A DNA stretch of 64,000 nt from Polyangium fumosum (GCF_005144585.1 NZ_SSMQ01000018.1:118715-182714), one strand, 5' to 3'; positions 25,544 to 35,582 are shown, counted from the first letter of the stretch. Notes: generated by a model not told the origin, from the sequence alone. A program made the numbers and translations.

Positions 25544-27325
25544 ATGTTGCGCTCTCGCCCCGTCGTCGCCCTCGTCGCCCTCGTCACGCTCGCCCAGACC
25601 CTCGCCGGTTGCGGCGCCGCACCCTCCTCGTCGGGAGGCGCCGCCGAGCCGAGGACCGCGACGGCGGTCAGCGGCGATGCGTCCTCCTACCCGCAGCAAT
25701 ACACGGCCGCCGAGACGGACGCGCCGGCCGCGGACGAGGCCGCGCCCGTGGCAGCCGGGGCGGCCGCACCGATGGCGCAGCAGCCCGTGAATCCTTCGCC
25801 CACGATGATGGCGCCGCCTCCGCCCGCGCCGCCCCCGATCGTGCCCACGCAGCCCATGAAAAAGGCCGAGGCCGAGCGCAAGGTCGCCGTCGCCACGCAA
25901 AAGCCGGCGCCGCAGCCCGCCCCAATCGCCGTCGCGCCGCCCGAGCCGAAAGGCACCGAGGATTACAAGGATTACGGCGTGAACCCGGTCGTCGATCCGC
26001 AGAAGGATCGGCTCTCGACGTTCGCCATTGATGTCGACACCGCGTCGTATTCGATCGCGCGCCGGAAGATCATGGAGGGCACGCTCCCTCCGTTCGCCTC
26101 CATCCGCGCCGAGGAGTTTTTGAACTACTTCGATTACAGCTACGAGGCGCCGAAGAGCGGGCCGTTTGCGGTGCACTTCGCCGCTGCGCCGTCGCCGTTC
26201 ACGAAGGGCCATCACCTCGTGCGCGTCGCCGTGCAAGGCAAGCGCGTGCCGGAGAGCGCGCGCAAGCCCGTGCACCTCGTGTACCTCGTCGACACGAGCG
26301 GCTCGATGGAAGCGGCCGACAAGATCCCGCTCGCCAAGCGCAGCCTGAAGCTCCTGACGAGTTCGCTGAAGAAGGGTGACACCGTGGCGCTCTGCACCTA
26401 CGCCGGCAACGTGCGCGAGGTGCTCGCGCCGACCGGAATCGAGGAGAAGGACAAAATCTTCCGCGCGATCGACGACCTCTCGGCCTCGGGATCGACCGCG
26501 ATGGCGAGCGGAATCGAGCTCGCGTACAAGCTCGCCGAGCGGACGCTGGTGAAGGGCCACGTCAATCGCGTCATCGTGCTCTCGGACGGCGACGCGAACG
26601 TGGGGCCGACGTCGCACGAGCAGATCCTCGATATGATCGGCCGCCACAAGGAGAAGGGCATCACGCTGAGCACGGTGGGCTTCGGGACCGGCAATTACAA
26701 GGACACGATGATGGAGCGCCTCGCCGACAAGGGCGACGGCAACTACGCGTACATCGACAGCGAGGTCCAGGCGAAGCGCGTGTTCCAGGACCAGCTCTCC
26801 GGCATGCTGGAGGTCATCGCGCGCGACGTGAAGATTCAGGTGGAGTTCGACCCGAAGGTGGTGAAGGAATACCGGCTCATCGGCTACGAGAACCGGGACA
26901 TCGCGGACAAGGATTTCCGCAATGACAAGGTCGACGCGGGCGAGATCGGCAACGGCCACGCGGTGACGGCGATCTACGACGTGGTCCTCAAGGACACGAA
27001 GTCCTCGCCGATCGTGCTCCGCCTCCGACACAAGCAGCCGCTCGCGGGCGATACGGCGACGGAGAGCGAGTTCAAGATGGATCCGGGGGCGATCGCGGCC
27101 TCGTTCGACGCGGCGGGGCGCGATTTCCGGTTCGCCGCGACGGTCGCTGCGTTCGCCGAGGTGCTGCGGCAGAGCCCGCACGCGCGCGATTGGTCGATGA
27201 AGGACATCGCCCGGCTCGCCGATCAGGCCGCGACGACGCAATCCGATCAGCAGGAGTTCGTGAGCCTCGTGCACCGCGCGGAGAAGCTCGCGACGGGCAA
27301 TCAGGGGCCGGCCGTGGCGCGCTGA
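25544..27325 (+). CDS. VWA-domain lipoprotein (YfbK-like)
   Basis: Protein of 593 residues. GGAGGA precedes the ATG at 25544, and the signal peptide ends in the lipobox LAGC. After a Pro/Ala-rich linker comes the conserved region YKDYGVNPVVDPQKDRLSTF with DVDTASYSIARR, as in YfbK-type proteins. A von Willebrand A domain has the metal site VDTSGSM near 247-253, and a C-terminal domain (FRFAATVAAFAEVLRQSPHA) resembles DUF3520. It is probably anchored in the outer or inner membrane and binds partners through the VWA metal site. A phospholipase-D-like lipoprotein gene follows after 60 bases. Confidence 0.88.
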   Translation: MLRSRPVVALVALVTLAQTLAGCGAAPSSSGGAAEPRTATAVSGDASSYPQQYTAAETDAPAADEAAPVAAGAAAPMAQQPVNPSPTMMAPPPPAPPPIVPTQPMKKAEAERKVAVATQKPAPQPAPIAVAPPEPKGTEDYKDYGVNPVVDPQKDRLSTFAIDVDTASYSIARRKIMEGTLPPFASIRAEEFLNYFDYSYEAPKSGPFAVHFAAAPSPFTKGHHLVRVAVQGKRVPESARKPVHLVYLVDTSGSMEAADKIPLAKRSLKLLTSSLKKGDTVALCTYAGNVREVLAPTGIEEKDKIFRAIDDLSASGSTAMASGIELAYKLAERTLVKGHVNRVIVLSDGDANVGPTSHEQILDMIGRHKEKGITLSTVGFGTGNYKDTMMERLADKGDGNYAYIDSEVQAKRVFQDQLSGMLEVIARDVKIQVEFDPKVVKEYRLIGYENRDIADKDFRNDKVDAGEIGNGHAVTAIYDVVLKDTKSSPIVLRLRHKQPLAGDTATESEFKMDPGAIAASFDAAGRDFRFAATVAAFAEVLRQSPHARDWSMKDIARLADQAATTQSDQQEFVSLVHRAEKLATGNQGPAVAR

Positions 27326-27385
27326 AAAAGCACGCCGGGACCTCGACGAACGCCCTCGATCCTCCTATTCTGGCGCGGCTCTCCG

Positions 27386-28633
27386 ATGTCGCGCCTCGCC
27401 CTCCCCCTCGCCGCCTCGCTCCTCGCCCTCGCCGGCTGTTCCCACGAACCGGCCCCGCAAACCCCCGCGCCCGCGCCCACGCCCGGGGAGCCATCCGCCG
27501 CGGTGATGCCCCTCGAGATCGTCGAAACGCCGCCGGTCGAGACCACGCTCGATCATCCCGACGTGCAAAACGCCGCCGAGGTGTGGCTCGCGATGATCCA
27601 GGGCGCGAAGCGGTCGATCGACATCGAGCATTTTTATATCAGCAATGCGCCCGGCGGAAAACTCGAACCGGTGCTCGCGGCGATCGAGGAGGCCGCGGCG
27701 CGCGGCGTGCGCGTGCGGCTCCTCGCCGACATCAAGTTTTACCTGCGATACCCCGAATCCGTCGATCGGCTGGCCTCGCACGGGGTCCTCGTCCGCAAGG
27801 TGGACCTCCGGGCGCGCGACGGCGTGCAGCACGCGAAATACATGGTCGTCGACGACGGGGACGCGTACGTCGGCAGCCAGAACATGGATTACCGCTCGCT
27901 CGAACACATCCAGGAAATCGGCGCACGCGTGCGCGTGCCGGAGGTCGTCGCGGCGTACGCAAGGGTGTTCGCGCAGGATTGGTGGATCGCCGGCGGGCAG
28001 GTCGCTGCCGAGTCGCCGGAGACGAAGCCGCTCACGATTCCCGCGCGCTTCACGTTCGGCGCCGAGGAGGTGCGAATCCTGCCCACGGCGAGCCCCAAGG
28101 ATCTCCTGCCCGCGGGCGTGCCGTGGGAGCTTCCCGAGCTGCTCGCGCGGATCGACGGCGCCGAGCGCACGCTCGACGTGCAAGTCCTGACGTACCGCAC
28201 GAAGATGCGAAACGGCACGCCGTGGCCGGACCTCGACGACGCGCTCCGAAGAGCGGCAAAACGCGGCGTGCGCGTGCGTTTGCTCGTCGCGGATTGGAGC
28301 AAACGCGAGGCGTCGCTCGAAGGGCTGCGCGAGCTTTCGCGCGTGCCTGGGATCTCCATCCGGTTCCTCGTGATCCCGCAGAGCTCGTCCGGCTTCATCC
28401 CGTTCGCCCGCGTGGCCCACGCGAAATACATGGTCGTCGACGGCAAGAGCGCCTGGATCGGCACGAGCAACTGGGAGGGCGACTATTTCACGGTGAGCCG
28501 AAACGTCGGGCTGTTCATCGACGGCAAGGCGATCGCCGGGCAGCTCGCGCGCATCTTCGAGGACGGGTTCGGCGGCACGTACGCCGAGGTGCTCGATCCC
28601 GACCGCAAGTACGAGCCGCCGCGCATCGAATGA
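27386..28633 (+). CDS. phospholipase-D-like lipoprotein with two HKD motifs
   Basis: Protein of 415 residues with a lipobox signal (LLALAGC). Two HxKx4D motifs are present, HAKYMVVDD near 149 and HAKYMVVDG near 345, each followed by the usual G(S/T)xN segment (VGSQNMDYRS, IGTSNWEGDY). The spacing and the short second half resemble the PLD3/PLD4 type rather than bacterial cardiolipin synthases. Phosphodiesterase activity on phospholipids or nucleic acids outside the cytoplasm is likely, with the substrate unknown. The downstream lipoprotein gene overlaps by four bases. Confidence 0.9.
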   Translation: MSRLALPLAASLLALAGCSHEPAPQTPAPAPTPGEPSAAVMPLEIVETPPVETTLDHPDVQNAAEVWLAMIQGAKRSIDIEHFYISNAPGGKLEPVLAAIEEAAARGVRVRLLADIKFYLRYPESVDRLASHGVLVRKVDLRARDGVQHAKYMVVDDGDAYVGSQNMDYRSLEHIQEIGARVRVPEVVAAYARVFAQDWWIAGGQVAAESPETKPLTIPARFTFGAEEVRILPTASPKDLLPAGVPWELPELLARIDGAERTLDVQVLTYRTKMRNGTPWPDLDDALRRAAKRGVRVRLLVADWSKREASLEGLRELSRVPGISIRFLVIPQSSSGFIPFARVAHAKYMVVDGKSAWIGTSNWEGDYFTVSRNVGLFIDGKAIAGQLARIFEDGFGGTYAEVLDPDRKYEPPRIE

Positions 28634-30216
28634 GATTGACGGGCGGGGGCAATTCGTTTTCTCATCGCCGCGTGCACGACTTCCGCCGCGTCGCCCCGCT
28701 CCTTCCGCTCCTTCCGCTCCTCCTCGTCGCCGCGTGTGACCGCGGGTCGAGCGACATCACGCCCTCGCCCATCCCCTCGGCCGCTGTCACGGCCTCGGGG
28801 ACATCCTCGGCTGGATCCATCACGCCCGCCGTCGCTGCCGCGCCCAGCACGGCCGCACCGATCAAACCCCCGGAGGGGCCGCCCGCGTGCAAGGCTGGCG
28901 AAAAGAAGGTGTGGGGCTCGGGCGCGAACAAGCTGACGGGCCTTTCGGTCGTGGATCTCGGCGAAGGCCGGCACGGCGTGGGCCTGGCGATGGGCTACGA
29001 TCCCTACGTGCTCGTCGTCGAGAAGTCGGGCGAGGGCCGGCTCGTGAAGGTCGCCGTGGGCAAAGGCTCGCACCTCGCGAAGCCGCCGAAGGCCGAGGAA
29101 GGGACGCGCAAGGTCATGCGCGTGACGCCGTCGAAGGTCGACGGCGAGAAGGTCTACGCGTTCGTCGATTACCACGACGAATACAAGGACAAAAAGCGCC
29201 GCGTCGCCTGCGGCCCGGCCGATACGAGCGACGCCTGGAACCATTTCGACGGGACGCCCTGGCTCGATCGTCCGGAAAAACCGACCGGCGAAGAGCGGGC
29301 GAAGCTCCTGAAGGGTCACGAGTACGAGCGGGGCCACGCCGAGGACGACGCGAAGGCCAAGGTCGACGAGGCCGAGGACGAGAAAGGGTATCACGAGCTG
29401 CGTGATTGCCGCACGTTCTCGGACGGCGGCGGCCATGCGTGGATCGTGGGCTCCGAACTCGAAGCGGACGAGAAGGCCGAAGGCGCGCTCGAATGGAAGA
29501 GCACGCTGATGGTGGACACGGGCAACAAGGACAACGAGGTCCACCTGCACGAAATTGTGCTCAAGGGAGATCCGCCCGCGCTCGCCTCGTTCGAGGTGCC
29601 GATCTCGCACGCGTTCGACGACGGCTCGCTCCTGCTCGCGACGCGATTCAGCTCGACGCTCCGCGTGGGGATCCTCGGGAAAAACAAGCGCCTGAAAAGC
29701 AAGCTCGCGAGTTATCCGGGCTTCCCGACGATCCCGCACGCCACGAAGGACGGCGAGGATCTCGTGATCGTCACGTCCGTGGCCAAGGAAAAGGGGCAAT
29801 TCGCGCTGCGCGCGCTGCGGGTGCCGAAGAGCTACGAGCTGCCGAAGAAGCTCGTCGCGATCGATACGCACATGGGCGACGCGGGCCACGACCACGCGCA
29901 CGGGCACGACGACGAGGCGGACCACCACGACCATTCCGAGACGGATCCGACCTTCCTGCGCGACACGCAGGGGCGGCGCTGGCTCGCGTTCATCGAGGGC
30001 AAGCGCGGCAGCGGCGACCTCGAGCTCGTGCCGGTCGACGAGAAGTTCCAGGCGATCGGCAAGCGCTTCTCGGTGCTCGACGACAAGAGCCTGGCCTCGG
30101 AGGTGCGCCTGCTCCCGCTGCCCGACGGCAAGATCCTCGTGGTCTCGCTGCGCGAGGGCAGGGGCGGCACCGAGCTCGTCTCCGAGGAGCTCACGTGCAA
30201 TATCGTGAAGGAGTGA
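28630..30216 (+). CDS. hypothetical lipoprotein with histidine-aspartate-rich segment
   Basis: Protein of 528 residues that I do not assign to a family. The N-terminus has a hydrophobic stretch ending LLLVAAC (lipobox) followed by a Ser/Thr/Pro-rich linker. The remainder looks like a beta-propeller-type secreted domain (repeated strands such as RHGVGLAMGYDPYVLVVEKS and LEWKSTLMVDTGN). Around residues 417-440 there is a His/Asp run (GHDHAHGHDDEADHHDH), a likely metal-binding patch. Its ATG overlaps the stop of the phospholipase-D-like gene, suggesting they function together. It converges with the ABC-F gene, separated by four bases. Confidence 0.72.
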   Translation: MRLTGGGNSFSHRRVHDFRRVAPLLPLLPLLLVAACDRGSSDITPSPIPSAAVTASGTSSAGSITPAVAAAPSTAAPIKPPEGPPACKAGEKKVWGSGANKLTGLSVVDLGEGRHGVGLAMGYDPYVLVVEKSGEGRLVKVAVGKGSHLAKPPKAEEGTRKVMRVTPSKVDGEKVYAFVDYHDEYKDKKRRVACGPADTSDAWNHFDGTPWLDRPEKPTGEERAKLLKGHEYERGHAEDDAKAKVDEAEDEKGYHELRDCRTFSDGGGHAWIVGSELEADEKAEGALEWKSTLMVDTGNKDNEVHLHEIVLKGDPPALASFEVPISHAFDDGSLLLATRFSSTLRVGILGKNKRLKSKLASYPGFPTIPHATKDGEDLVIVTSVAKEKGQFALRALRVPKSYELPKKLVAIDTHMGDAGHDHAHGHDDEADHHDHSETDPTFLRDTQGRRWLAFIEGKRGSGDLELVPVDEKFQAIGKRFSVLDDKSLASEVRLLPLPDGKILVVSLREGRGGTELVSEELTCNIVKE

Positions 30217-30220
30217 GCCG

Positions 30221-32152
30221 CTAAGCGCCGGCTTGTTTTTGCTCCAGCTCTTCCCACCGCGCAATCAACGTCGCGGCGCGGGCCTTGGCCTCGTCGAGGC
30301 GCCGCCCGAGCACCGGGACCTCCGCCCCGCGTGACGAATACAGCGTCGGATCCGCGAGCTCCTTTTCGAGGGACGCGACCTCGCCCTCCGCGTCCTCGAT
30401 CCGGCCCATGATCCCTTCGAGCTCGCGCTGCTCGGACCAGGTGAGCCCCTTCGATTTCGGCGCGGTCGGCTTCGCCGCGGCGGGTTTGTCCTTGCTGGTC
30501 ACTTTCGCGGCGGCCGCAGCGGCCTTCGTCGCCTCTTCCTTCGCCGCCTCCGCGGCCGCTTTTTGGACGAGATAATCCTGGTGCCCGCCGGCATACCGCA
30601 CGACGCGGCCGTCGCCCTCGAACACGAGGAGCGAGGTCGCGACCCGATCGAGGAACCACCGGTCGTGCGTCACGACGAGCGCGCTGCCGCCGTATTCGGT
30701 GAGCATCTCCTCCAGCGCCGAGAGCGTGGGCAAATCGAGGTCGTTCGTGGGTTCGTCCAGGATGAGCAGGCTATGGCTCTGCGAGAGCATCTTCGCCAGG
30801 ACGACGCGCGCCCGTTCGCCGCCGGAGAGCGATTTCACGGGCTGCCGCTGCGCGTGGCCGTCGAAGAGGAACCGTTCGAGGAACGAGCGGACCTCGATCG
30901 GCTGGCCGCCGAGCTCGATCTTGTTCCCCGCCGCGGCGACGTTGTCGTAGATCGATTTGTCCTCGTCGAGCCCGCTCCGGTGCTGATCGAAATACCCGAC
31001 CCGGGTGTTTTTCCCGACCACCACCTCGCCACGTGCCGGCATGACGTCGCCCAGGATCGACCGGAGGAGCGTGGTCTTCCCCGTACCGTTCCGGCCCACG
31101 ATCCCCACGCGCTCGCCGGCCGCGAGCACGAAGTCGAAATCCTTCACGAGCGTGCGGCCCGCCATCTCCAGCGTGAGCTTGCGTAGTTCGAGGACGGTTT
31201 TCCCTGTAAAACTCGACTCCGCCAGGAGCTTCGTCGTCTGCTCGGCGCGCGCGGGGGTGGCCGCCTTTGCGGCCTCGGCCCGCTGGATGCGCGCCTTTTG
31301 CTTGGTCGTGCGCGCCTTCGGCTGGCGCCGGAGCCATTCGAGCTCGGTCCGGAGCAGATTCTGCCGGTTCTGCTCGGTGCGCGCTTCGAGCGCGAGCCGC
31401 TCCGCCTTCGCTTCGAGGTAGTCCTCGTAGCCGCCCTCGTACGAATACACCTTGCCGCGGTGCAGCTCGATCGTCCGATCGACGACGCGGTCGAGCAAAT
31501 ACCGATCGTGCGTGACGATGAGCAGCGCGCCCTTGTACTCCTCGACGAGCCAGCGTTCGAGCCAGTCGATCGTCTCGGTGTCGAGGTGGTTCGAAGGTTC
31601 GTCGAGCACGAGCAGCGCAGGCGGCGCGATGAGCAGACAGGCGAGCGCGACGCGCCGTTTGTCCCCGCCCGAGAGCTCGGCCGTGGGCGCGTCGGGGCGC
31701 GTGACGCCGACGTGGCCGAGGATCTCATCGACCTTGTGGAGCTGATCCCAGCCGCCGAGCCGCTCGATCTGCGCAGCCACCTCCGCCTGCTCGGCGAGGA
31801 GGGCATCCTGATCCCCGTCGCCGTGGCCGAGACGCGCCGAGATCGCGTCGTATCGCGACTTCGCCGCGGCCCACGGGCCGAGGCCCTCGACGACCAGCTC
31901 GCGGCCTGTTTTCACCGGATCGAGCGCGGGCTCCTGCGCGAGATACGCGACGTCGGCGCCGCGCCGCTGCGCGACCGTGCCCGTGTCGGGCTTGTCGAGG
32001 CCCGCGAGGATACGCGCGAGCGTGCTCTTGCCGCTCCCATTGGCTCCCACGAGCCCGACGTGTTCTCCGCTGTGGATGGAAAGCGAGACGCCATCGAGGA
32101 TGCGCCTCTCACCAAACGACTTCGTTAACTCCTGCGCGACGAGGACGGGCAC
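30221..32152 (-). CDS. uup: ABC-F ATPase, Uup type
   Basis: Soluble protein of 643 residues with two ABC domains and no membrane segments. Walker A GANGSGKST and signature LSGGDKRRVALA lie in the first half, GRNGTGKTT and LSGGERARVVLA in the second, joined by the basic linker typical of ABC-F. The C-terminal coiled coil (residues about 565-640, EQRELEGIMGRIEDAEGEV onward) marks the Uup branch. These proteins act on ribosomes or branched DNA intermediates. The GTG at 32152 starts at the conserved VLVAQELTKSFG; the longer open frame upstream is not homologous. Confidence 0.92.
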   Translation of the reverse strand: MPVLVAQELTKSFGERRILDGVSLSIHSGEHVGLVGANGSGKSTLARILAGLDKPDTGTVAQRRGADVAYLAQEPALDPVKTGRELVVEGLGPWAAAKSRYDAISARLGHGDGDQDALLAEQAEVAAQIERLGGWDQLHKVDEILGHVGVTRPDAPTAELSGGDKRRVALACLLIAPPALLVLDEPSNHLDTETIDWLERWLVEEYKGALLIVTHDRYLLDRVVDRTIELHRGKVYSYEGGYEDYLEAKAERLALEARTEQNRQNLLRTELEWLRRQPKARTTKQKARIQRAEAAKAATPARAEQTTKLLAESSFTGKTVLELRKLTLEMAGRTLVKDFDFVLAAGERVGIVGRNGTGKTTLLRSILGDVMPARGEVVVGKNTRVGYFDQHRSGLDEDKSIYDNVAAAGNKIELGGQPIEVRSFLERFLFDGHAQRQPVKSLSGGERARVVLAKMLSQSHSLLILDEPTNDLDLPTLSALEEMLTEYGGSALVVTHDRWFLDRVATSLLVFEGDGRVVRYAGGHQDYLVQKAAAEAAKEEATKAAAAAAKVTSKDKPAAAKPTAPKSKGLTWSEQRELEGIMGRIEDAEGEVASLEKELADPTLYSSRGAEVPVLGRRLDEAKARAATLIARWEELEQKQAGA

Positions 32153-32275
32153 GGAGCCGAGCGTAGCACTGCGGCGAACCTCTGGTGCGGGAGGAACGAC
32201 AGACCTTCCGTCACGGAGCCACGAACGGCGCGTTGACGGCGCGAGGGACCATCGGCTAGAGTCGGGAAAATCCTC

Positions 32276-34279
32276 ATGTCCCACCGCCTCATCGCCGGGA
32301 AATACGAGCTCGTGCGGCAGATCGGGCGTGGGGCCATGGGCTACATCTGGGAGGGGCTCGATCTCCATCTGCGTCGGCGGGTGGCCCTCAAGCTCATGTC
32401 CCCGGACCACGTGGCCTCGACCACCGCGCGGACCCGCTTCGACCGGGAAGCGAAGGCGATTGCGCAGCTCCGGAATCAGCACGTGGTGCAGATTTACGAT
32501 TACGGCATTGACGAGGGTTCGCCGTACATCGTGATGGAGCTCCTGGAGGGCGAGGACTTCGAGAGCCGGCTCGAACGGATCGAGCGTCTGCCGCTCAGCG
32601 CGCTCGTGCCAATCGTGACGCAAGCGGCGCTCGGGCTCGCGGCCGCGCACGCGAAGGGCATCGTGCACCGCGATTTCAAGCCGGCGAACGTGTTCATGTC
32701 GCGCGGCGAGGCCAACGAGACGGTCAAGATCCTCGATTTCGGCGTCGTCTCGATGCTGACGAGCGAAGAGGACGCGACGGAGGACGAGCTTCAGCTCACC
32801 CACGCAGGCAGCATCGTCGGGACGCCGCTCTACATGAGCCCCGAGCAGATCCGCTGCGGCGCCGTGGATCTGCGGAGCGATCTCTGGTCACTCGCGGTGC
32901 TCGCCTACCGCGCCCTGACGGGGCAGCACCCGTTCCCCGGGCAATGGCTGGGGATGCTGATGGTGCGCATTTGCACCGATCCGTTCCCGCCGCCTTCGAC
33001 CTATTTGAAGGAGCTTACGCCGGAGGTGGATCGTTTCTTCGAGCGCGCGCTGGCGAAGGACCCGGACAAGCGCTTTCGCTCGGCGCGGGAGTTCGCCAGC
33101 GCATTCGCGGCGCTCGCCGAGCACAACCAGCCAGGGACAGCGAAGATCCTCGTCGTCGACGACGAGCCCGACGTCCCGCACCTCATCAAGCAGCGATTTC
33201 GCCAGCAGATCAAGAAAGAGGTGTATACCTTCGTCTTCGCGACGAACGGCGAGAGCGCACTCGAAGAGCTGCGCAAGCACGGGGACATCGACGTCGTCCT
33301 GACCGACATCAACATGCCCGGCATGGATGGGCTCACGTTCCTCTCGCGCGTGGGCGATGTGAACCCGCTCGTGCGGACGATCATCGTCTCGGCCTACGGC
33401 GACATGAGCAACATCCGCACCGCGATGAACCGCGGCGCGTTCGATTTCCTGGTCAAACCGATCGATTTCAAGGATCTCGAGGTCACGATCGAAAAGACGC
33501 TGAAGCACGTGACGGAGCTCCGGACGAACGCCCGTTCGAGCGAAGAAAACAGCGTGCTGCGCATGTTCGTGAGCCCGAGCCTGGTCGACAGGCTCCGGTC
33601 GGCGTCGTCGTTCGGCGCGATCGATACCTGGCAAGGCACGGTGGTGTTCATCGACGTCGCGGGCTTCCACGCGAGTTCGAAGTCGCAAGAGCCCAATGAG
33701 CGCGTGCGGACGCTGAACGCGAATTTCGAGGTGATCGTGCCAGCCGTGACGAACCGCGGCGGCGTGGTCGACAAGTTCCTCGGCGACGCCGTGATGGCGA
33801 CGTTCCGGGGCGATCATCACGTGACGCGCGCGCTCGAAGCGAGCCTCGACGTGCGAATGCAGCTCCGCACGCTGGCATTACGCGCCGGGCAGGATTCGCC
33901 GTTCGCGCTCGGGGTGTCGATCGGCGTGGCGACGGGGGACATGTTGTCCGGCGAGATCGGATCGAAGGCGTTTGGCCGACTCGATTACACGATCGTCGGC
34001 GAGGTGCCGCGCGCGGCGGCGATGCTCCAGGCCGCGGCCACGAAGAACCAGATCCTCATGAATCGAGGCGCGTTCGACGTGGCGAAAGATTCGTTCGATT
34101 GCGTGCCCGTCCACCCAGCGACGAGCGAGCCCCTCGAAGCGTTCGAACTCGTGCGTCGCGCGGGTGGAGATACGATTGGCGGCAGGGGCGGCCCGAATTC
34201 GATGGCCGAGACGATCGACCTGACGGGCGGGCCGCCGGGAGGGAATGCGGCGACCGGGGGCGGGTCGCCGCTGATCTGA
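32276..34279 (+). CDS. Ser/Thr kinase - receiver - class III cyclase-like fusion
   Basis: Protein of 667 residues. Residues about 9-280 form a eukaryote-like kinase with GRGAMG loop, VALKLM lysine, HRDFKPAN near 131, DFG and MSPEQI. Residues about 290-405 are a receiver (ILVVDDEPDVP, Asp near 343 in LTDINMPGMDG, Lys in DFLVKPID). Residues about 455-610 are a nucleotide-cyclase-like domain with both metal aspartates (VVFIDVAGF, FLGDAVMA) and the preceding lysine. However, the usual GDxVNxAAR segment reads GEVPRAAAM, so the transition-state Asn and Arg are replaced. The cyclase is therefore probably a sensor or regulatory domain rather than active. It has no membrane segment. Confidence 0.9.
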   Translation: MSHRLIAGKYELVRQIGRGAMGYIWEGLDLHLRRRVALKLMSPDHVASTTARTRFDREAKAIAQLRNQHVVQIYDYGIDEGSPYIVMELLEGEDFESRLERIERLPLSALVPIVTQAALGLAAAHAKGIVHRDFKPANVFMSRGEANETVKILDFGVVSMLTSEEDATEDELQLTHAGSIVGTPLYMSPEQIRCGAVDLRSDLWSLAVLAYRALTGQHPFPGQWLGMLMVRICTDPFPPPSTYLKELTPEVDRFFERALAKDPDKRFRSAREFASAFAALAEHNQPGTAKILVVDDEPDVPHLIKQRFRQQIKKEVYTFVFATNGESALEELRKHGDIDVVLTDINMPGMDGLTFLSRVGDVNPLVRTIIVSAYGDMSNIRTAMNRGAFDFLVKPIDFKDLEVTIEKTLKHVTELRTNARSSEENSVLRMFVSPSLVDRLRSASSFGAIDTWQGTVVFIDVAGFHASSKSQEPNERVRTLNANFEVIVPAVTNRGGVVDKFLGDAVMATFRGDHHVTRALEASLDVRMQLRTLALRAGQDSPFALGVSIGVATGDMLSGEIGSKAFGRLDYTIVGEVPRAAAMLQAAATKNQILMNRGAFDVAKDSFDCVPVHPATSEPLEAFELVRRAGGDTIGGRGGPNSMAETIDLTGGPPGGNAATGGGSPLI

Positions 34280-34280
34280 T

Positions 34281-35582
34281 TCAGGGATGCGAGCTGCGCG
34301 CCGCCTCGCGCTCCTGGCGCATGCGGCGGTGCTTGAGCTCGGGCGACTCGGCGACGGCCATGCCGATGAGGCGGAAAGCTTCGAGGAAGTGCTTGAGGCC
34401 GATGCGAATGAGCTCGGGGCTGACCTCGCCGACGTCGGGATAACCGCGGCCCTCGGCGTCGGGTTGCACGCGGCCCCAGTTCGCGAAGAGGCGGCCCCAC
34501 TCGCTCGCGAGGACGCGCTGCACGTTCTTCTGCGCGTACATCGGGTACCAGAACGCGTCGTGGTACGCGACGGACGCGACGTACGCCCACGGCGCGAGCC
34601 ACGTCTTCAGCGACCACTCGACCGGCTTCTTCAGCGGGCCCCAGTAGATCCGGTGCTGGTTGCGCGAGGCGAAGGTCATCTCCTTGAACGGTCCCTGGAA
34701 GTCCCACTTGTCGTTCAAAGCATCGACGTCGCCGACGATCTCGATGTCGCGCACGTCGCCGCAGCCGAGGCCGAGGTCGTGCGCGAGGCGGACGAACTTG
34801 AGGTCACGCAGCGGGTCGAAGCCCATGAGCTTGCCCGCGACCGCGTCGATCGCGACCTGATCGGCCGACGCGAGGATCACGTTCTTCACGTGCGGGATCA
34901 TGCAGCGCGGCCCCGGGCCGTCGCCGGCGAAGGTCCCGTCCATCACGGCGAAGACGCCGCGGTGGATCTTCTTCTGGATCATCAGAAGATCGACGAGCGT
35001 CTCGTGGATGACCGGGTGCGTCCAGTGGCGGTGCTCGTTCAAGAGGCCGCCGAACGCGTTCTTCATCGCGCCCGTCGTCGTCGTGAAGATGTGCGTCTTC
35101 ACCGTGGGCAGGTGGATGATGTTCTCCCCGAGGAAGCGCTTCGGGATGCTGAAGCCCTTCGGGTAGACCTCGTTCAAGCAGAGGAACTTCTTCGTCAGAT
35201 CCCCGACGGCGTCGCGCACGTCGATCCACGCTTCGCCCTCGTAGAGGTGGACGTTGCGCAGGCCGTGGGCCTGGACGACGTCGATCTGCTTGTTCTCGCG
35301 CTCGCCGAGGTGCGCATCGATCACGACGGTGCGGTTGTGGCAGGCGTGGATCAGATCCTTCGTGTAGCCATCCCGCTGCATCGCGCGGATGACGCCCTCG
35401 AGCTGCCAGGGCACGGTGGACGAGCCCGGAAAGAAGAAATGCCAGGAGATGTTGACCTTGAGGGCCGTGTCCGCGTCCTTGGCGACGACGTCCTGGTAGC
35501 CCGCCAGGTTCATCAAGCGGTGGTAGTCCTCGAGGACGGTCCCGGGGGATGTCCGCAGGATCGCGACTTTCGACTTGCTCAT
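34281..35582 (-). CDS. DUF362 domain protein
   Basis: Cytoplasmic protein of 433 residues matching the DUF362 family: VAILRTSPGTVLEDY at the start, VKTHIFTTTTGAMKNAFGGLL near 165-185 and VMDGTFAGDGPGP near 215 with DQVAIDAVAGKLMGFDP following. Family members are often linked to iron-sulfur proteins, but no ferredoxin-type cysteine cluster is seen here. Function is unknown. The stop lies one base from the end of the convergent kinase fusion gene. Confidence 0.85.
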   Translation of the reverse strand: MSKSKVAILRTSPGTVLEDYHRLMNLAGYQDVVAKDADTALKVNISWHFFFPGSSTVPWQLEGVIRAMQRDGYTKDLIHACHNRTVVIDAHLGERENKQIDVVQAHGLRNVHLYEGEAWIDVRDAVGDLTKKFLCLNEVYPKGFSIPKRFLGENIIHLPTVKTHIFTTTTGAMKNAFGGLLNEHRHWTHPVIHETLVDLLMIQKKIHRGVFAVMDGTFAGDGPGPRCMIPHVKNVILASADQVAIDAVAGKLMGFDPLRDLKFVRLAHDLGLGCGDVRDIEIVGDVDALNDKWDFQGPFKEMTFASRNQHRIYWGPLKKPVEWSLKTWLAPWAYVASVAYHDAFWYPMYAQKNVQRVLASEWGRLFANWGRVQPDAEGRGYPDVGEVSPELIRIGLKHFLEAFRLIGMAVAESPELKHRRMRQEREAARSSHP

